A stretch of 64,000 nt of DNA, taken from NCBI RefSeq assembly GCF_001956915.1, contig NZ_MLJO01000016.1, positions 85,058 to 149,057 on the forward strand, read 5' to 3'. Position 1 is the first letter of the stretch; the number at the start of each line of letters is the position of its first letter. Of this stretch, positions 27,736 to 36,289 are shown piece by piece. The notes under the pieces were generated by a model that had not been told where the DNA came from, made no database searches, and saw only the letters and a program-made list of their open reading frames with translations. This stretch comes from Intrasporangium flavum (GTDB taxonomy: Bacteria; Actinomycetota; Actinomycetes; Actinomycetales; Dermatophilaceae). Both the position numbers and the translations under genes were made by a program.

Positions 27736-28056
27736 ATGGCACGACGACTGGACGACGAGGAGATCACGCGGCAGCTCGGCGACCTGCCCGGCTGGACCCG
27801 CGACGGTGACACCATCCGGGCCTCGTTCACGGCGCCCGACTTCCCGACCGGCATCCGGCTCGTCGACGAGGTCGCGGCCGACGCGGAGTCGATGGACCAC
27901 CACCCCGACATCGACATCCGGTGGACGACGCTCACCTTCGCCCTGTCGACGCACTCCGAGGGCGGCCTGACCCAGCTCGACGTCGAGCTCGCGCACCAGA
28001 TCTCGCAGGCCGCGGCCCGCCTCGGCGCGGGCGCCGGGTCGACGACACCGTCCTGA
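27736..28056 (+). CDS. 4a-hydroxytetrahydrobiopterin dehydratase (pterin-4a-carbinolamine dehydratase)
   Basis: A 106-residue protein of the PCD/DCoH family. The signature is [20 protein letters not shown] around 54-73, with the catalytic His residues; LPGW near residue 17 is also typical. It regenerates pterin cofactor after aromatic hydroxylation or acts in molybdopterin-related pterin handling. No phenylalanine hydroxylase gene is in the window. The ATG at 27736 is preceded by TTTACT at 6 nt, a weak variant of the leaderless -10 pattern. It is divergent from the Nudix gene. Confidence 0.92.
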   Translation: MARRLDDEEITRQLGDLPGWTRDGDTIRASFTAPDFPTGIRLVDEVAADAESMDHHPDIDIRWTTLTFALSTHSEGGLTQLDVELAHQISQAAARLGAGAGSTTPS

Positions 28057-28070
28057 GCGGCTCCGTCACC

Positions 28071-28076
28071 TAGGAT
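28071..28076 (+). promoter_or_regulatory. -10 box before the leader ORF of the CNNM operon
   Basis: TAGGAT ends exactly 6 nt before the ATG at 28083, so transcription would begin at the leader ORF start codon. Confidence 0.55.
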
Positions 28077-28082
28077 CACCTC

Positions 28083-28211
28083 ATGCGATCACACACCAGG
28101 CACGAGTCGCGCGGGTCCCGCGACGGCTCCCAGGAGGGCCATAGTCCCTCGCCGGACCCTGTCCGGCCGCCCCAGTCCCACCACCCGCTCACCGGGGTGG
28201 TGATCGCATGA
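28083..28211 (+). CDS. possible 42-residue proline-rich leader ORF
   Basis: An ATG placed for leaderless translation opens a 42-codon frame. Its TGA overlaps the ATG of the first CNNM gene (ATGA). The second half is rich in Pro and His (HSPSPDPVRPPQSHHP). Pro-rich leader peptides control Mg2+ transporter genes in Salmonella (mgtL, corL), so a similar attenuator is conceivable for this Mg/metal exporter pair. It could also be chance. No homologues are known to me. Confidence 0.4.
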   Translation: MRSHTRHESRGSRDGSQEGHSPSPDPVRPPQSHHPLTGVVIA

Positions 28212-29785
28212 GCACCTTCCTCGGCATCGCCCTCGGCGTCCTGCTGATCCTCGCCCTCACTGCGGCGACCGGCTACTTCGTGGCCCAGGAGTTCGCCTAC
28301 GTCGCCGTCGACCGCAACGCCCTCAAGCAGCTCGCCGACGGGGGTGACGCCGCCGCCGAGCGCGCGCTGCGCGTCACCTCGCAGCTGTCGTTCACGCTGT
28401 CGGCCGCGCAGTTCGGCATCACCGTGACCGCCCTGCTCGTCGGCTACGTCTCCGAGCCGCTCGTCGGCGAGGGCCTCGCGCAGCTGCTCGACCCCGACCT
28501 GTCGTACGCGGCCCGCCTCAGCCTGTCGGTCACCGCGGTGCTCGTGTTCTCGACCGTCGTCCAGATGGTCTTCGGCGAGCTCGCCCCGAAGAACCTCGCC
28601 ATCGCCCGCACCGTGCCGCTCGCGCGGGCCCTGAGCCGCTCGACGCTCGTCTACCTCACCCTCGCCGGCCCGGTCGTGCGCCTCTTCGACCGCGCGTCGA
28701 CGACCCTGCTGCGCAAGGTCGGCATCGAGCCCGTCGACGAGCTCGAGCACGGCGCCACCGCCGAGGACCTCACCCGCATCATCGACGAGTCGCACGCCGG
28801 GGGCCTGCTCGACGACGACCTCTCCGAGGTGCTCGAGGGGGGCCTGCGCTTCCGCGAGCTCGACGCCGGTGACGTCATGACGCCGCGCGTGCGGGTCACG
28901 ACGGTCCGCGTCGACGAGCCGGTCACCCGGCTCGTCGAGCTGCTCGACACCGGCTGGTCGCGCTTCCCCGTCACCGGCCGCGACGGCGACGACATCGTCG
29001 GGGTCGCCGGCATCGCCGAGGTGCTCGCCGTCGAACCCTCGAGGCGCGCGACGACGACGATCGGGTCGGTCGTCCCGGATCCGACCGTCGTGCCGACGAG
29101 CGCCCCGCTCCCCCGCGTCCTCGAGCAGCTCCGCACCGACCACCGGCAGATGGCCGTCGTCGTCGACGAGCACGGCGGCTTCGCCGGCATCGTGACGTTC
29201 GAGGACCTCGCGGAGGAGGTCGTCGGCGAGATCCTCGACGAGGGCGACGCCGTGCCCACGGGCGTCGTCGACGCCGGTGAGGACGCCTGGCTGACGCCGG
29301 GCCACGTACGCCTCGACGAGCTCGACACGGCCACCGGCCTCATGCTCGAGAGCGGCGACGAGTACTCGACCCTGAGCGGGCTCGTCCTCGAGCACCTCGG
29401 CCGCACCGCCGTCGCCGGCGACGTCGTCGTCGTCGAGGCACGCCGCGAGGTCGCCGACCGCCGCCACGACGACGGCGAGGACCGCGAGTCCTCCTCTGCC
29501 CCGGCCGAACCCGGCCCCGAGCGTCCTGAGCGCGACGAGCGTCACGAGCGTCACGAGCGCGGGGAGCGTGAGGACCACGAGCCGCGTCGACCGGCCGTCT
29601 CGGTGCGCGTCACCGTCGAGGCCGTCGAGCGCCACGTACCGTCCTCGGTCCGCGTCGAGGTGCTCGACCTCATGGCCGACCTCGAGCAGCTCGCCGACGA
29701 CACCGGGCACGACACCGGGCACGACACCGGCCACGACGCCGGCCACGACGCCGGGCACGCCTCGCGGACGGAGGCCGGCCGATGA
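28208..29785 (+). CDS. hemolysin-family (CNNM/CorC) transporter with charged insertion and His-rich tail
   Basis: A 525-residue protein. The CNNM membrane domain (DUF21) spans about 1-190 with four hydrophobic segments and FGELAPKNLAIA at 122-133. A CBS pair (about 222-345) contains MTPRVRV and FAGIVTFEDLAEEVVGEI. The CorC/HlyC domain starts at about 350. It is interrupted by a charged Glu/Arg/His insertion (about 413-462) before its last strands (465-486). The tail (497-517) repeats TGHD/AGHD. Family members export Mg2+ or Co2+, or bind them. It is coupled to the next CNNM gene by ATGA. Confidence 0.9.
   Translation: MSTFLGIALGVLLILALTAATGYFVAQEFAYVAVDRNALKQLADGGDAAAERALRVTSQLSFTLSAAQFGITVTALLVGYVSEPLVGEGLAQLLDPDLSYAARLSLSVTAVLVFSTVVQMVFGELAPKNLAIARTVPLARALSRSTLVYLTLAGPVVRLFDRASTTLLRKVGIEPVDELEHGATAEDLTRIIDESHAGGLLDDDLSEVLEGGLRFRELDAGDVMTPRVRVTTVRVDEPVTRLVELLDTGWSRFPVTGRDGDDIVGVAGIAEVLAVEPSRRATTTIGSVVPDPTVVPTSAPLPRVLEQLRTDHRQMAVVVDEHGGFAGIVTFEDLAEEVVGEILDEGDAVPTGVVDAGEDAWLTPGHVRLDELDTATGLMLESGDEYSTLSGLVLEHLGRTAVAGDVVVVEARREVADRRHDDGEDRESSSAPAEPGPERPERDERHERHERGEREDHEPRRPAVSVRVTVEAVERHVPSSVRVEVLDLMADLEQLADDTGHDTGHDTGHDAGHDAGHASRTEAGR
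29699..29758 (+). repeat. 12-bp tandem repeat encoding a His/Asp tail
   Basis: Five near-identical 12-bp units (GACACCGGGCAC and variants) code for DTGH/DAGH. It is a slippage-prone coding repeat. Confidence 0.85.
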
Positions 29786-30795
29786 CCACCGCCCTGCTCG
29801 TCTCCCTGCTGCTGCTCGTGCTCAACGCGTTCTTCGTCGCCGCCGAGTTCGCCCTCGTCGCGAGCAAGCGCCACCGCCTCGAGGACCTCGCCGAGAAGGG
29901 CAGCGCCGCCGCCCGGTCGGCGGTCCGCGGGTCGCGCGAGCTGTCCCTCATGCTCGCCGGCGCCCAGCTCGGCATCACGCTGTGCACCCTCGGCCTCGGC
30001 TCGCTCGCGAAGCCGGCCGTGGCCGAGCTGCTCACCCCCGTGCTCACCTTCCTGCGCCTGCCCGACGCGGTCGCCTACCCGATCGCGGTCGTGCTCGCCG
30101 TCGGCGTCGTCGTCTTCCTCCACATGGTCGTCGGCGAGATGGCCCCCAAGTCGTGGGCCATCGCCCACCCCGAGCGCTCGGCCGTGCTCCTCGCGCTGCC
30201 GTTCCGCGGCTTCGCCTGGGTGGTGCGCCCGGCTCTGAGCGTGCTCAACGCGATGGCGAACGCCTGCCTGCGGCTCGTGCGGGTCCAGCCCGTCGACGAG
30301 CTGGCCCAGGTGCACGGCCCCGAGGAGCTGCAGCTGCTCCTGACGAGCGCGCGCGAGCACGGCCAGCTGGCCGAGCCCGAGCACCGGGTGCTGGCGGGGG
30401 CCATCGCCCTCGACACGACGCCCCTGGCCGAGGCCGTCGTGCCGCTGGAGCGTGTCGTCGGCGTCCCGACGACGGCCACGTGCACCGACGCCGAGGCGGT
30501 GTCGCGCACGTCGGGCCGGTCGCGCCTCGTCGTCACGGAGGAGGGCGACCCGGTGGGCGTCGCCCACGTGCGCGACGTCGTGCGGGCCGCGCCCGAGGCT
30601 CCGGTGACCACCGTGACGGCGCCGGTCGTCCGGGTCGGGTCGGGCCTCTCCCTGCTCGACGCGCTCTCGGTGCTGCGGGCCGAGCGCGCCCAGCTCGCCC
30701 TCGTCGAGGGCCCCTCCGGCCCGGTCGGCATCGTCACGATGGAGGACCTCCTCGAGCGCGTCCTCGGACGCTTCGACGACGAGACCGACGCCTGA
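29782..30795 (+). CDS. hemolysin-family (CNNM) membrane protein, short form
   Basis: A 337-residue second CNNM protein. The membrane domain spans about 1-190 (NAFFVAAEFALVASKRHRLE and VVGEMAPKSWAIAHPERS are family motifs). A CBS pair (about 200-330) ends in VGIVTMEDLLERVLGRFDD. It has no CorC/HlyC domain, unlike its partner, so the two probably work as a heteromer in metal export. The start ATG overlaps the upstream stop. A terminator hairpin follows. Confidence 0.9.
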   Translation: MTTALLVSLLLLVLNAFFVAAEFALVASKRHRLEDLAEKGSAAARSAVRGSRELSLMLAGAQLGITLCTLGLGSLAKPAVAELLTPVLTFLRLPDAVAYPIAVVLAVGVVVFLHMVVGEMAPKSWAIAHPERSAVLLALPFRGFAWVVRPALSVLNAMANACLRLVRVQPVDELAQVHGPEELQLLLTSAREHGQLAEPEHRVLAGAIALDTTPLAEAVVPLERVVGVPTTATCTDAEAVSRTSGRSRLVVTEEGDPVGVAHVRDVVRAAPEAPVTTVTAPVVRVGSGLSLLDALSVLRAERAQLALVEGPSGPVGIVTMEDLLERVLGRFDDETDA

Positions 30796-30801
30796 GAGCC
30801 A

Positions 30802-30833
30802 CCTGCCAGTCCCCCGGGAGGGGGCTGGGCAGG
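30802..30833 (+). terminator. terminator of the CNNM operon
   Basis: A hairpin of about 14 bp with one bulge and one wobble (CCTGCC-A-GTCCCCC against GGGGGCTGGGCAGG), 7 nt after the stop. Confidence 0.7.
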
Positions 30834-30851
30834 CGCGTCCCGGCTCCTTCG

Positions 30852-30879
30852 GGTCGGCGCCCGGAAACGGGCGCCGACC
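30852..30879 (+). repeat. perfect 12-bp hairpin with GAAA tetraloop
   Basis: GGTCGGCGCCCG-GAAA-CGGGCGCCGACC, a second hairpin 18 nt after the first terminator. A back-up terminator is likely. The GNRA loop makes it unusually stable. Confidence 0.6.
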
Positions 30880-30980
30880 TGCGGAATCCTTCGCCCGTGC
30901 GGGCCATGTCGCCGGAAGATCTCCGCCCTGTCACGATTCGGCCAAGTCGGTTGCCGCCGGTGTTTCGTCGCTGAAAGATG

Positions 30981-31008
30981 TTGCGCGCGGTCGTGGGGGG
31001 CCTATGGT
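30981..31008 (+). promoter_or_regulatory. promoter of the peptide ABC operon
   Basis: TTGCGC (30981-30986), a 16-nt spacer and TATGGT (31003-31008). The leader of about 65 nt ends with a GGAGG Shine-Dalgarno 8 nt before the GTG at 31079. Confidence 0.55.
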
Positions 31009-31078
31009 GGCGGTCGCTTCGCACGTCCGGAGGGCAATGTCGGCCCTCCGCGCAAGTCACGACCCGGAGGTAGAGCCC

Positions 31079-32071
31079 GTGAGCACACCCCTTGAGGTGG
31101 AACCCGGCGCAGCGTCGGCACAGCCGGAGGCGGTGGCGCAGGGCGAGCGCAAGATCGAGGGTCGCTCTCTCGGGCAGATCGCGTGGGCGCGCCTCAAGCG
31201 CGACAAGGTCGCCCTCGGCGGCGGGATCTTCGTGCTGCTCCTCATCGTCGGTGCCATCTGCGCGCCGCTCATCGTCGGCCTGCTCGGCCACCCGCCGAAC
31301 GAGTTCCACCAGGAGCTCATCGACCCGAACCTGCAGATCCCGACGGCGCCGTACGGCGGCATGTCGTGGGACTTCCTCTTCGGCGTCGAGCCGGTCAACG
31401 GCCGCGACATCTTCAGCCGCGTCGTCTACGGCGCTCAGATCTCGCTGCTCATCGCGTTCCTCGCGACGCTGCTGTCCGTCGTCATCGGCACCATCCTCGG
31501 TGTCGTCTCCGGCTACTTCGGTGGCGTCGTCGACACCTTCATCAGCCGCACGATGGACATCTTCCTGGCCTTCCCGCTCCTCGTCTTCGCCATCGCCCTC
31601 GCCGGCGTCGTGCCCGACGAGGCGTTCGGGCTGCAGGGTGATGCCCTGCGCATCGTCGTCATCATCTTCATCATCGGCTTCTTCAACTGGCCCTACATCG
31701 GGCGCATCGTGCGCGGGCAGGCGCTGTCGCTGCGCGAGCGGGAGTTCGTCGACGCCGCGCGCAGCCTCGGCGCCCGCACGCCGCACATCCTCGCCAAGGA
31801 GGTCCTGCCCAACCTCGTGGCGCCGATCCTCGTGTACTCGACGCTGCTCATCCCGAGCAACATCCTCTTCGAGGCGGGCCTGTCCTTCCTCGGTGTCGGC
31901 GTGCAGGCCCCCCGCGCCACGTGGGGCGGCATGCTCTCCGACGCCGCGCAGTGGTACCAGATCGACCCGTGGTTCATGCTCTGGCCCGGCCTCGCGATCT
32001 TCGTGACGGTCCTGGCCTTCAACCTCTTCGGGGACGGCCTCCGGGACGCCCTCGACCCGCGGTCGCGGTAA
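31079..32071 (+). CDS. peptide ABC transporter permease, DppC/OppC type
   Basis: A 330-residue inner-membrane permease. The N-terminal OppC domain (RLKRDKVALGGGIFVLLLIV, about 40-59) is followed by a periplasmic-side loop containing GVEPVNGRDIFSRVVYGAQI. The BPD_transp_1 domain (about 120-325) has the EAA motif REREFVDAARSLGARTPHI that contacts the ATPases. The GTG at 31079 is chosen for its GGAGG; in-frame ATG and GTG codons upstream lie in the leader. It comes first in the operon, before the binding protein, which is unusual. Confidence 0.93.
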   Translation: MSTPLEVEPGAASAQPEAVAQGERKIEGRSLGQIAWARLKRDKVALGGGIFVLLLIVGAICAPLIVGLLGHPPNEFHQELIDPNLQIPTAPYGGMSWDFLFGVEPVNGRDIFSRVVYGAQISLLIAFLATLLSVVIGTILGVVSGYFGGVVDTFISRTMDIFLAFPLLVFAIALAGVVPDEAFGLQGDALRIVVIIFIIGFFNWPYIGRIVRGQALSLREREFVDAARSLGARTPHILAKEVLPNLVAPILVYSTLLIPSNILFEAGLSFLGVGVQAPRATWGGMLSDAAQWYQIDPWFMLWPGLAIFVTVLAFNLFGDGLRDALDPRSR

Positions 32072-32113
32072 CCACCGCACCCGCATCCCGCAAAAGAAGG
32101 AGCGCATCCACTC

Positions 32114-33889
32114 ATGAAGAACACTCGCGTGATGGTGGTCGCGACCGCGGCCGCCCTCGCCCTGGGACTGTCTGCCTGCGCCGGCAGCCAGACCCCGGGC
32201 ACCTCCCCGAGCGGGGGTAGCGGTGGCGCCGGAGCGGCCGTGGCCGCCGACGCGGCCCTGAAGGCGGTCGTCCGACCGACCGACAAGAAGGGTGGCACCC
32301 TGCGGTTCGGCATCTCGAGCGACTGGGACTCGGTCGACACGGGCGACACCTACTACGGCCTCTCGTGGGACTTCCTGCGCAACTACGCGCGCACCCTCGT
32401 CTCCTTCAAGGCGGCGCCGGGCCAGCAGGGCAACCAGCTCGTCGGTGACCTCGCGACCGGTCTCGGCAAGCCGAGCGCCGACAACAAGACGTGGACCTAC
32501 ACGCTGCGCGACGGCATCAAGTTCGAGGACGGCACGCCGATCACGAGCAAGGACATCAAGTACGGCGTCGCCCGCCAGCTGGACAAGAACACGTTCCCGA
32601 ACGGCCCGACGTACTTCAACGACTTCCTCGCGGACATCCCGGCGAACTACTCGGTCTACAAGGACAAGAACCTCGATGACCTCAAGTCGATCGAGACGCC
32701 GGACGACAAGACGATCGTCTTCCACCTGAACAAGCCGTTCGCCGGCTTCGACTACTTCGCCCAGCTCCCCGCCACGGCCCCCGTGCCGCAGGCCAAGGAC
32801 ACGGGCACGAAGTACAAGGAGCACGTCATCGCGTCCGGCCCGTACAAGTTCTCGGTGTACCAGACCGGCAAGCGCATCGAGCTCGTCCGCAACGACGCGT
32901 ACGACCCGAAGAGCGACCCGGACACCGGCCGCAAGGCGCTGCCGGACAAGATCACCGTGGAGATCGGCGTCAACGCGGCCGACCTCGACAACCGTCTCAT
33001 CGCCGGTGACCTCGACATCGACCTCGCCGGCACGGGCGTGCAGGCGGCGGCCCAGGGCAAGATCCTGGCCGACCCGTCGCTCAAGGCCAAGACGGACAAC
33101 GTCGTGAGCGCGCGGACCAGCTACACGCAGATCAACAGCGACGTCGCGCCGTTCAACAACGCCGACTGCCGCAAGGCCGTCATCTTCGCCTACGACAAGA
33201 CGGGCTACCAGCGCGCCTACGGCGGCAACGTCGGCGCCGACATCGCCACCGGCCTGCTGCCCCCGGTCGTCCCGGGCTACCAGGAGATGGACCTGTACAA
33301 CGCGAAGTCGAAGCCGCAGGGCGACGTCGACTCCGCGAAGGCGGCCCTGGCCAAGTGCGGCCAGCCGAACGGCTTCTCGACGAACATCTCCTACCGCCCC
33401 GAGCGGCCGAAGGAGAAGGCCACCGCCGAGTCGCTCCAGCAGGCTCTCGCCAAGGTCGGCATCAAGCTGACGCTCAAGGCCTACCCGGCCGGTGACTACT
33501 TCAAGCTGTACGCCGGCAAGCCGGACTTCGCCAAGGCCAACAACCTCGGCCTCATGGTGATGAGCTGGGGCGCCGACTGGCCGGACGGCTTCGGCTTCCT
33601 CCAGCAGATCGTCGACAGCCGCGTCATCCGTCCCGCGGGCAACACCAACCTCGGCATCAAGCTGCCCGAGGTCGACAAGCTCATGGACCAGGCGCTGTCG
33701 GAGAACGACACGACCAAGCGTGAGGCCATCTGGGGCCAGATCGACAAGGTCGTCATGGAGAACGCCCAGGTCATCCCGGGCATCTGGAACAAGGCGCTGC
33801 TGTTCCGCCCGGACACCGTGTCGAACATCTTCGTCAACGACGGCTACTCGTACTACGACTACGCCGCTGCCGGTGTCACCAACCCGTGA
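32114..33889 (+). CDS. peptide ABC transporter substrate-binding lipoprotein (family 5)
   Basis: A 591-residue lipoprotein. The signal peptide ends in lipobox LSAC (Cys22). The SBP family 5 fold follows with IKFEDGTPITSKDIKYGVAR, ASGPYKFSVYQ and DCRKAVIFAYDKTGYQ. It captures dipeptides or oligopeptides (or another family 5 ligand) for the permeases encoded around it. AAGGAG lies 12 nt before the ATG. Its AAG/AAC-rich codon use suggests high expression. A 17-bp hairpin follows before the next permease, which would let this gene be expressed above the rest. Confidence 0.94.
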   Translation: MKNTRVMVVATAAALALGLSACAGSQTPGTSPSGGSGGAGAAVAADAALKAVVRPTDKKGGTLRFGISSDWDSVDTGDTYYGLSWDFLRNYARTLVSFKAAPGQQGNQLVGDLATGLGKPSADNKTWTYTLRDGIKFEDGTPITSKDIKYGVARQLDKNTFPNGPTYFNDFLADIPANYSVYKDKNLDDLKSIETPDDKTIVFHLNKPFAGFDYFAQLPATAPVPQAKDTGTKYKEHVIASGPYKFSVYQTGKRIELVRNDAYDPKSDPDTGRKALPDKITVEIGVNAADLDNRLIAGDLDIDLAGTGVQAAAQGKILADPSLKAKTDNVVSARTSYTQINSDVAPFNNADCRKAVIFAYDKTGYQRAYGGNVGADIATGLLPPVVPGYQEMDLYNAKSKPQGDVDSAKAALAKCGQPNGFSTNISYRPERPKEKATAESLQQALAKVGIKLTLKAYPAGDYFKLYAGKPDFAKANNLGLMVMSWGADWPDGFGFLQQIVDSRVIRPAGNTNLGIKLPEVDKLMDQALSENDTTKREAIWGQIDKVVMENAQVIPGIWNKALLFRPDTVSNIFVNDGYSYYDYAAAGVTNP

Positions 33890-33975
33890 CCCGCTGCGTC
33901 CGGCGTCGGTCCCCCGGGACTGACGCCGGACCCGCCGGGCCGACCTCCTTCCACCGAAAGTAGGTGAAGGCGTAG

Positions 33976-34013
33976 GTGCGGTGGCGGACGGTCACCACCG
34001 TCCGCCACCGCAC
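33976..34013 (+). terminator. intra-operon hairpin after the binding-protein gene
   Basis: A perfect 17-bp stem with a CACC loop, 86 nt after the stop and 14 nt before the next start. It probably acts as partial terminator or mRNA stabiliser. Confidence 0.7.
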
Positions 34014-34027
34014 CCGGCCGCCCCACA

Positions 34028-35041
34028 GTGCTGACGTACCTCATCCGCAGGCTCCTCGGAGCCATCCTGCTGCTCGCCATCGTGAGCGCGGTCGTCTTCG
34101 TCATCTTCTTCCTCGTGCCCCGCATCGGCGGGGCCACTGCCGACGACCTCGCCTCGCGCTACGTCGGCAAGAGCGCCGGTCAGGCGCAGATCCACGAGAC
34201 CGCGGTCCGGCTCGGCTTCACCGACCCGATCTACGTTCAGTACGGACGCTTCGTCAAGGGCATCGTCGCCGGCGCCGACTACAACACCGGCGCAGGCACC
34301 GACCACTGCCCCGCACCGTGCCTCGGCTACTCCTTCATCACCCAGAACCCGGTGCTGCCGGACATCCTCGACCGGTTGCCCGTCACCGCGATCCTCGCGG
34401 CCGGGGCCGCGGTCCTCTGGCTCATCGGCGGCGTCGGCACGGGTGTCATCTCGGCGCTCAAGCGCGGCTCGATCCTGGACCGCACCTTCATGGGCATCGC
34501 CCTCGCCGGCGTCTCCCTGCCGATCTTCTTCACCGGCCTGCTGTCGCTGACGATCTTCAGCTACGGCCTCAAGTGGACCTACGCCGGCGGCGCCAGCCCC
34601 ATGGACGCGACCAGTCCCCTCGACCTCGTCCACCGGATGCTCCTGCCGTGGATCACCCTGGCCTTCCTCTACGCCGCGAGCTACGCCCGCCTCACCCGCG
34701 CCGGCATGCTCGAGACGATGAACGAGGACTACATCCGCACGGCCCGGGCCAAGGGCCTCAAGGAGCGCGACGTCGTCACCAAGCACGGCCTGCGCTCGGC
34801 CCTGACGCCGATCCTCACGATCTTCGGCCTCGACCTCGGCCTGCTGCTCGGCGGCGCCGTCCTGACCGAGACGACGTTCTCGCTGCAGGGCATCGGCTAC
34901 TACGCCGTCCAGGCCATCACGAACAACGACCTCCCCAAGGTCCTCGGTGTGACGCTGTTCGGCGCGGTGTTCGTCATCCTCGCCAACCTCATCGTCGACC
35001 TCCTGTACGCCGCCGTCGACCCCAGGGTGCGCACCTCATGA
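34028..35041 (+). CDS. peptide ABC transporter permease, DppB/OppB type
   Basis: A 337-residue permease with six membrane segments. The N-terminus MLTYLIRRLLGAILLLAIVS is typical of OppB. A large external loop (about 45-105) contains two Cys (CPAPC). The EAA-type motif is DYIRTARAKGLKERDVVTKH (about 237-256). The GTG at 34028 immediately follows the hairpin and lacks a strong Shine-Dalgarno. The stop overlaps the next gene (ATGA). Confidence 0.93.
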   Translation: MLTYLIRRLLGAILLLAIVSAVVFVIFFLVPRIGGATADDLASRYVGKSAGQAQIHETAVRLGFTDPIYVQYGRFVKGIVAGADYNTGAGTDHCPAPCLGYSFITQNPVLPDILDRLPVTAILAAGAAVLWLIGGVGTGVISALKRGSILDRTFMGIALAGVSLPIFFTGLLSLTIFSYGLKWTYAGGASPMDATSPLDLVHRMLLPWITLAFLYAASYARLTRAGMLETMNEDYIRTARAKGLKERDVVTKHGLRSALTPILTIFGLDLGLLLGGAVLTETTFSLQGIGYYAVQAITNNDLPKVLGVTLFGAVFVILANLIVDLLYAAVDPRVRTS

Positions 35042-36195
35042 GCCAGACCACCGACAACAGCACCGGCCGGACGGCCGACCGGAAGACCGACGGGTCCGCG
35101 GACGCGCCCAAGGGTCGCGGCCGCAAGGCCTCGGTCAACACCCTCGACGGCATCGGCGGCCTCGGTGCCCCCGCGCCCGACGCGTTCCTGTCGGTCCGCG
35201 ACCTGCGCGTGCACTTCCCCACCGACGACGGCATCGTCAAGTCGGTCGACGGCCTGTCCTTCGACCTCGCCCGGGGCAAGACCCTCGGCATCGTCGGCGA
35301 GTCCGGCTCGGGCAAGAGCGTCACGAGCATGTCGATCATGGGCCTGCACAAGCCCGGCACGGTCCGCATGACCGGCTCGATCCGCCTCGACGGCACCGAG
35401 CTCGTCGGCGCCAAGCCCGACACCGTGCGGCTCCTGCGCGGCAAGAAGATGGCGATGATCTTCCAGGACCCGCTGTCGGCGATGCACCCGTTCTACACGG
35501 TGGGCCACCAGATCATCGAGGCCTACAAGATCCACAACAAGGTCAGCACGTCGGTGGCCAAGAAGCACGCCATCGACATGCTCGGCCGGGTCGGCATCCC
35601 CCAGCCTGCGAGCCGCGTCGACGACTACCCGCACCAGTTCTCCGGCGGCATGCGCCAGCGCGCCATGATCGCCATGGCGCTGTCCTGCGACCCCGACCTG
35701 CTCATCGCCGACGAGCCGACGACGGCCCTCGACGTCACCGTGCAGGCGCAGATCCTCGACCTCGTCCGCGACCTGCAGGCCGAGTTCAACTCGGCCGTCG
35801 TCATCATCACCCACGACCTCGGCGTCGTGGCCGAGCTCTCCGACGACATCATGGTCATGTACGCCGGGCGCTCGGTGGAGTACGCGGCCTCGACCGAGGT
35901 GTTCGAGCGGCCGCAGCACCCCTACACCTGGGGCCTGCTCGGCTCGATGCCGCGCCTGGACCGGGAGCGCACCGACCGCCTGCGGCCGATCAAGGGCACG
36001 CCGCCCAGCCTCATCAACGTGCCCTCCGGGTGTCCGTTCCACCCGCGCTGCGCCTACCGCGACCGCACCGAGGGTCGCAGCGAGACCGTGCGCCCGCCCT
36101 TCGCCGAGTCCCTGCCCCGGCACTGGGCGGCCTGCCACCTCTCCGTGGACGAGCGCCGGTCCATCTGGGAGAACGAGATCAGGCCGACCCTGTGA
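35038..36195 (+). CDS. peptide ABC transporter ATP-binding protein, DppD/OppD type
   Basis: A 385-residue ATPase. The first 45 residues are a polar extension. Walker A is GESGSGKS (87-94), the signature is [10 protein letters not shown], and Walker B is [12 protein letters not shown]. The C-terminal oligopeptide-transporter extension carries CPFHPRC and a later Cys in AACHL, the Cys pattern that in this family can bind an iron-sulfur cluster. It energises uptake together with the following DppF-type ATPase. Confidence 0.94.
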   Translation: MSQTTDNSTGRTADRKTDGSADAPKGRGRKASVNTLDGIGGLGAPAPDAFLSVRDLRVHFPTDDGIVKSVDGLSFDLARGKTLGIVGESGSGKSVTSMSIMGLHKPGTVRMTGSIRLDGTELVGAKPDTVRLLRGKKMAMIFQDPLSAMHPFYTVGHQIIEAYKIHNKVSTSVAKKHAIDMLGRVGIPQPASRVDDYPHQFSGGMRQRAMIAMALSCDPDLLIADEPTTALDVTVQAQILDLVRDLQAEFNSAVVIITHDLGVVAELSDDIMVMYAGRSVEYAASTEVFERPQHPYTWGLLGSMPRLDRERTDRLRPIKGTPPSLINVPSGCPFHPRCAYRDRTEGRSETVRPPFAESLPRHWAACHLSVDERRSIWENEIRPTL

Positions 36196-36289
36196 GCACC
36201 CGACCGAGCGCACCGACGGGCGCCCGCGCACGCAGCGGCGCGACCGTCCCTTCCAGCGCGTCCAGCGCACCGACCCGAGGAGCCGCAGC

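Noticed and set aside
28084..28207. A Mg2+ or Mn2+ riboswitch (M-box or yybP-ykoY type) before the CNNM genes
   Set aside because: I compared the leader by eye with the conserved cores of both classes and found no match. A -10 box just before the leader ORF also leaves too little RNA upstream.
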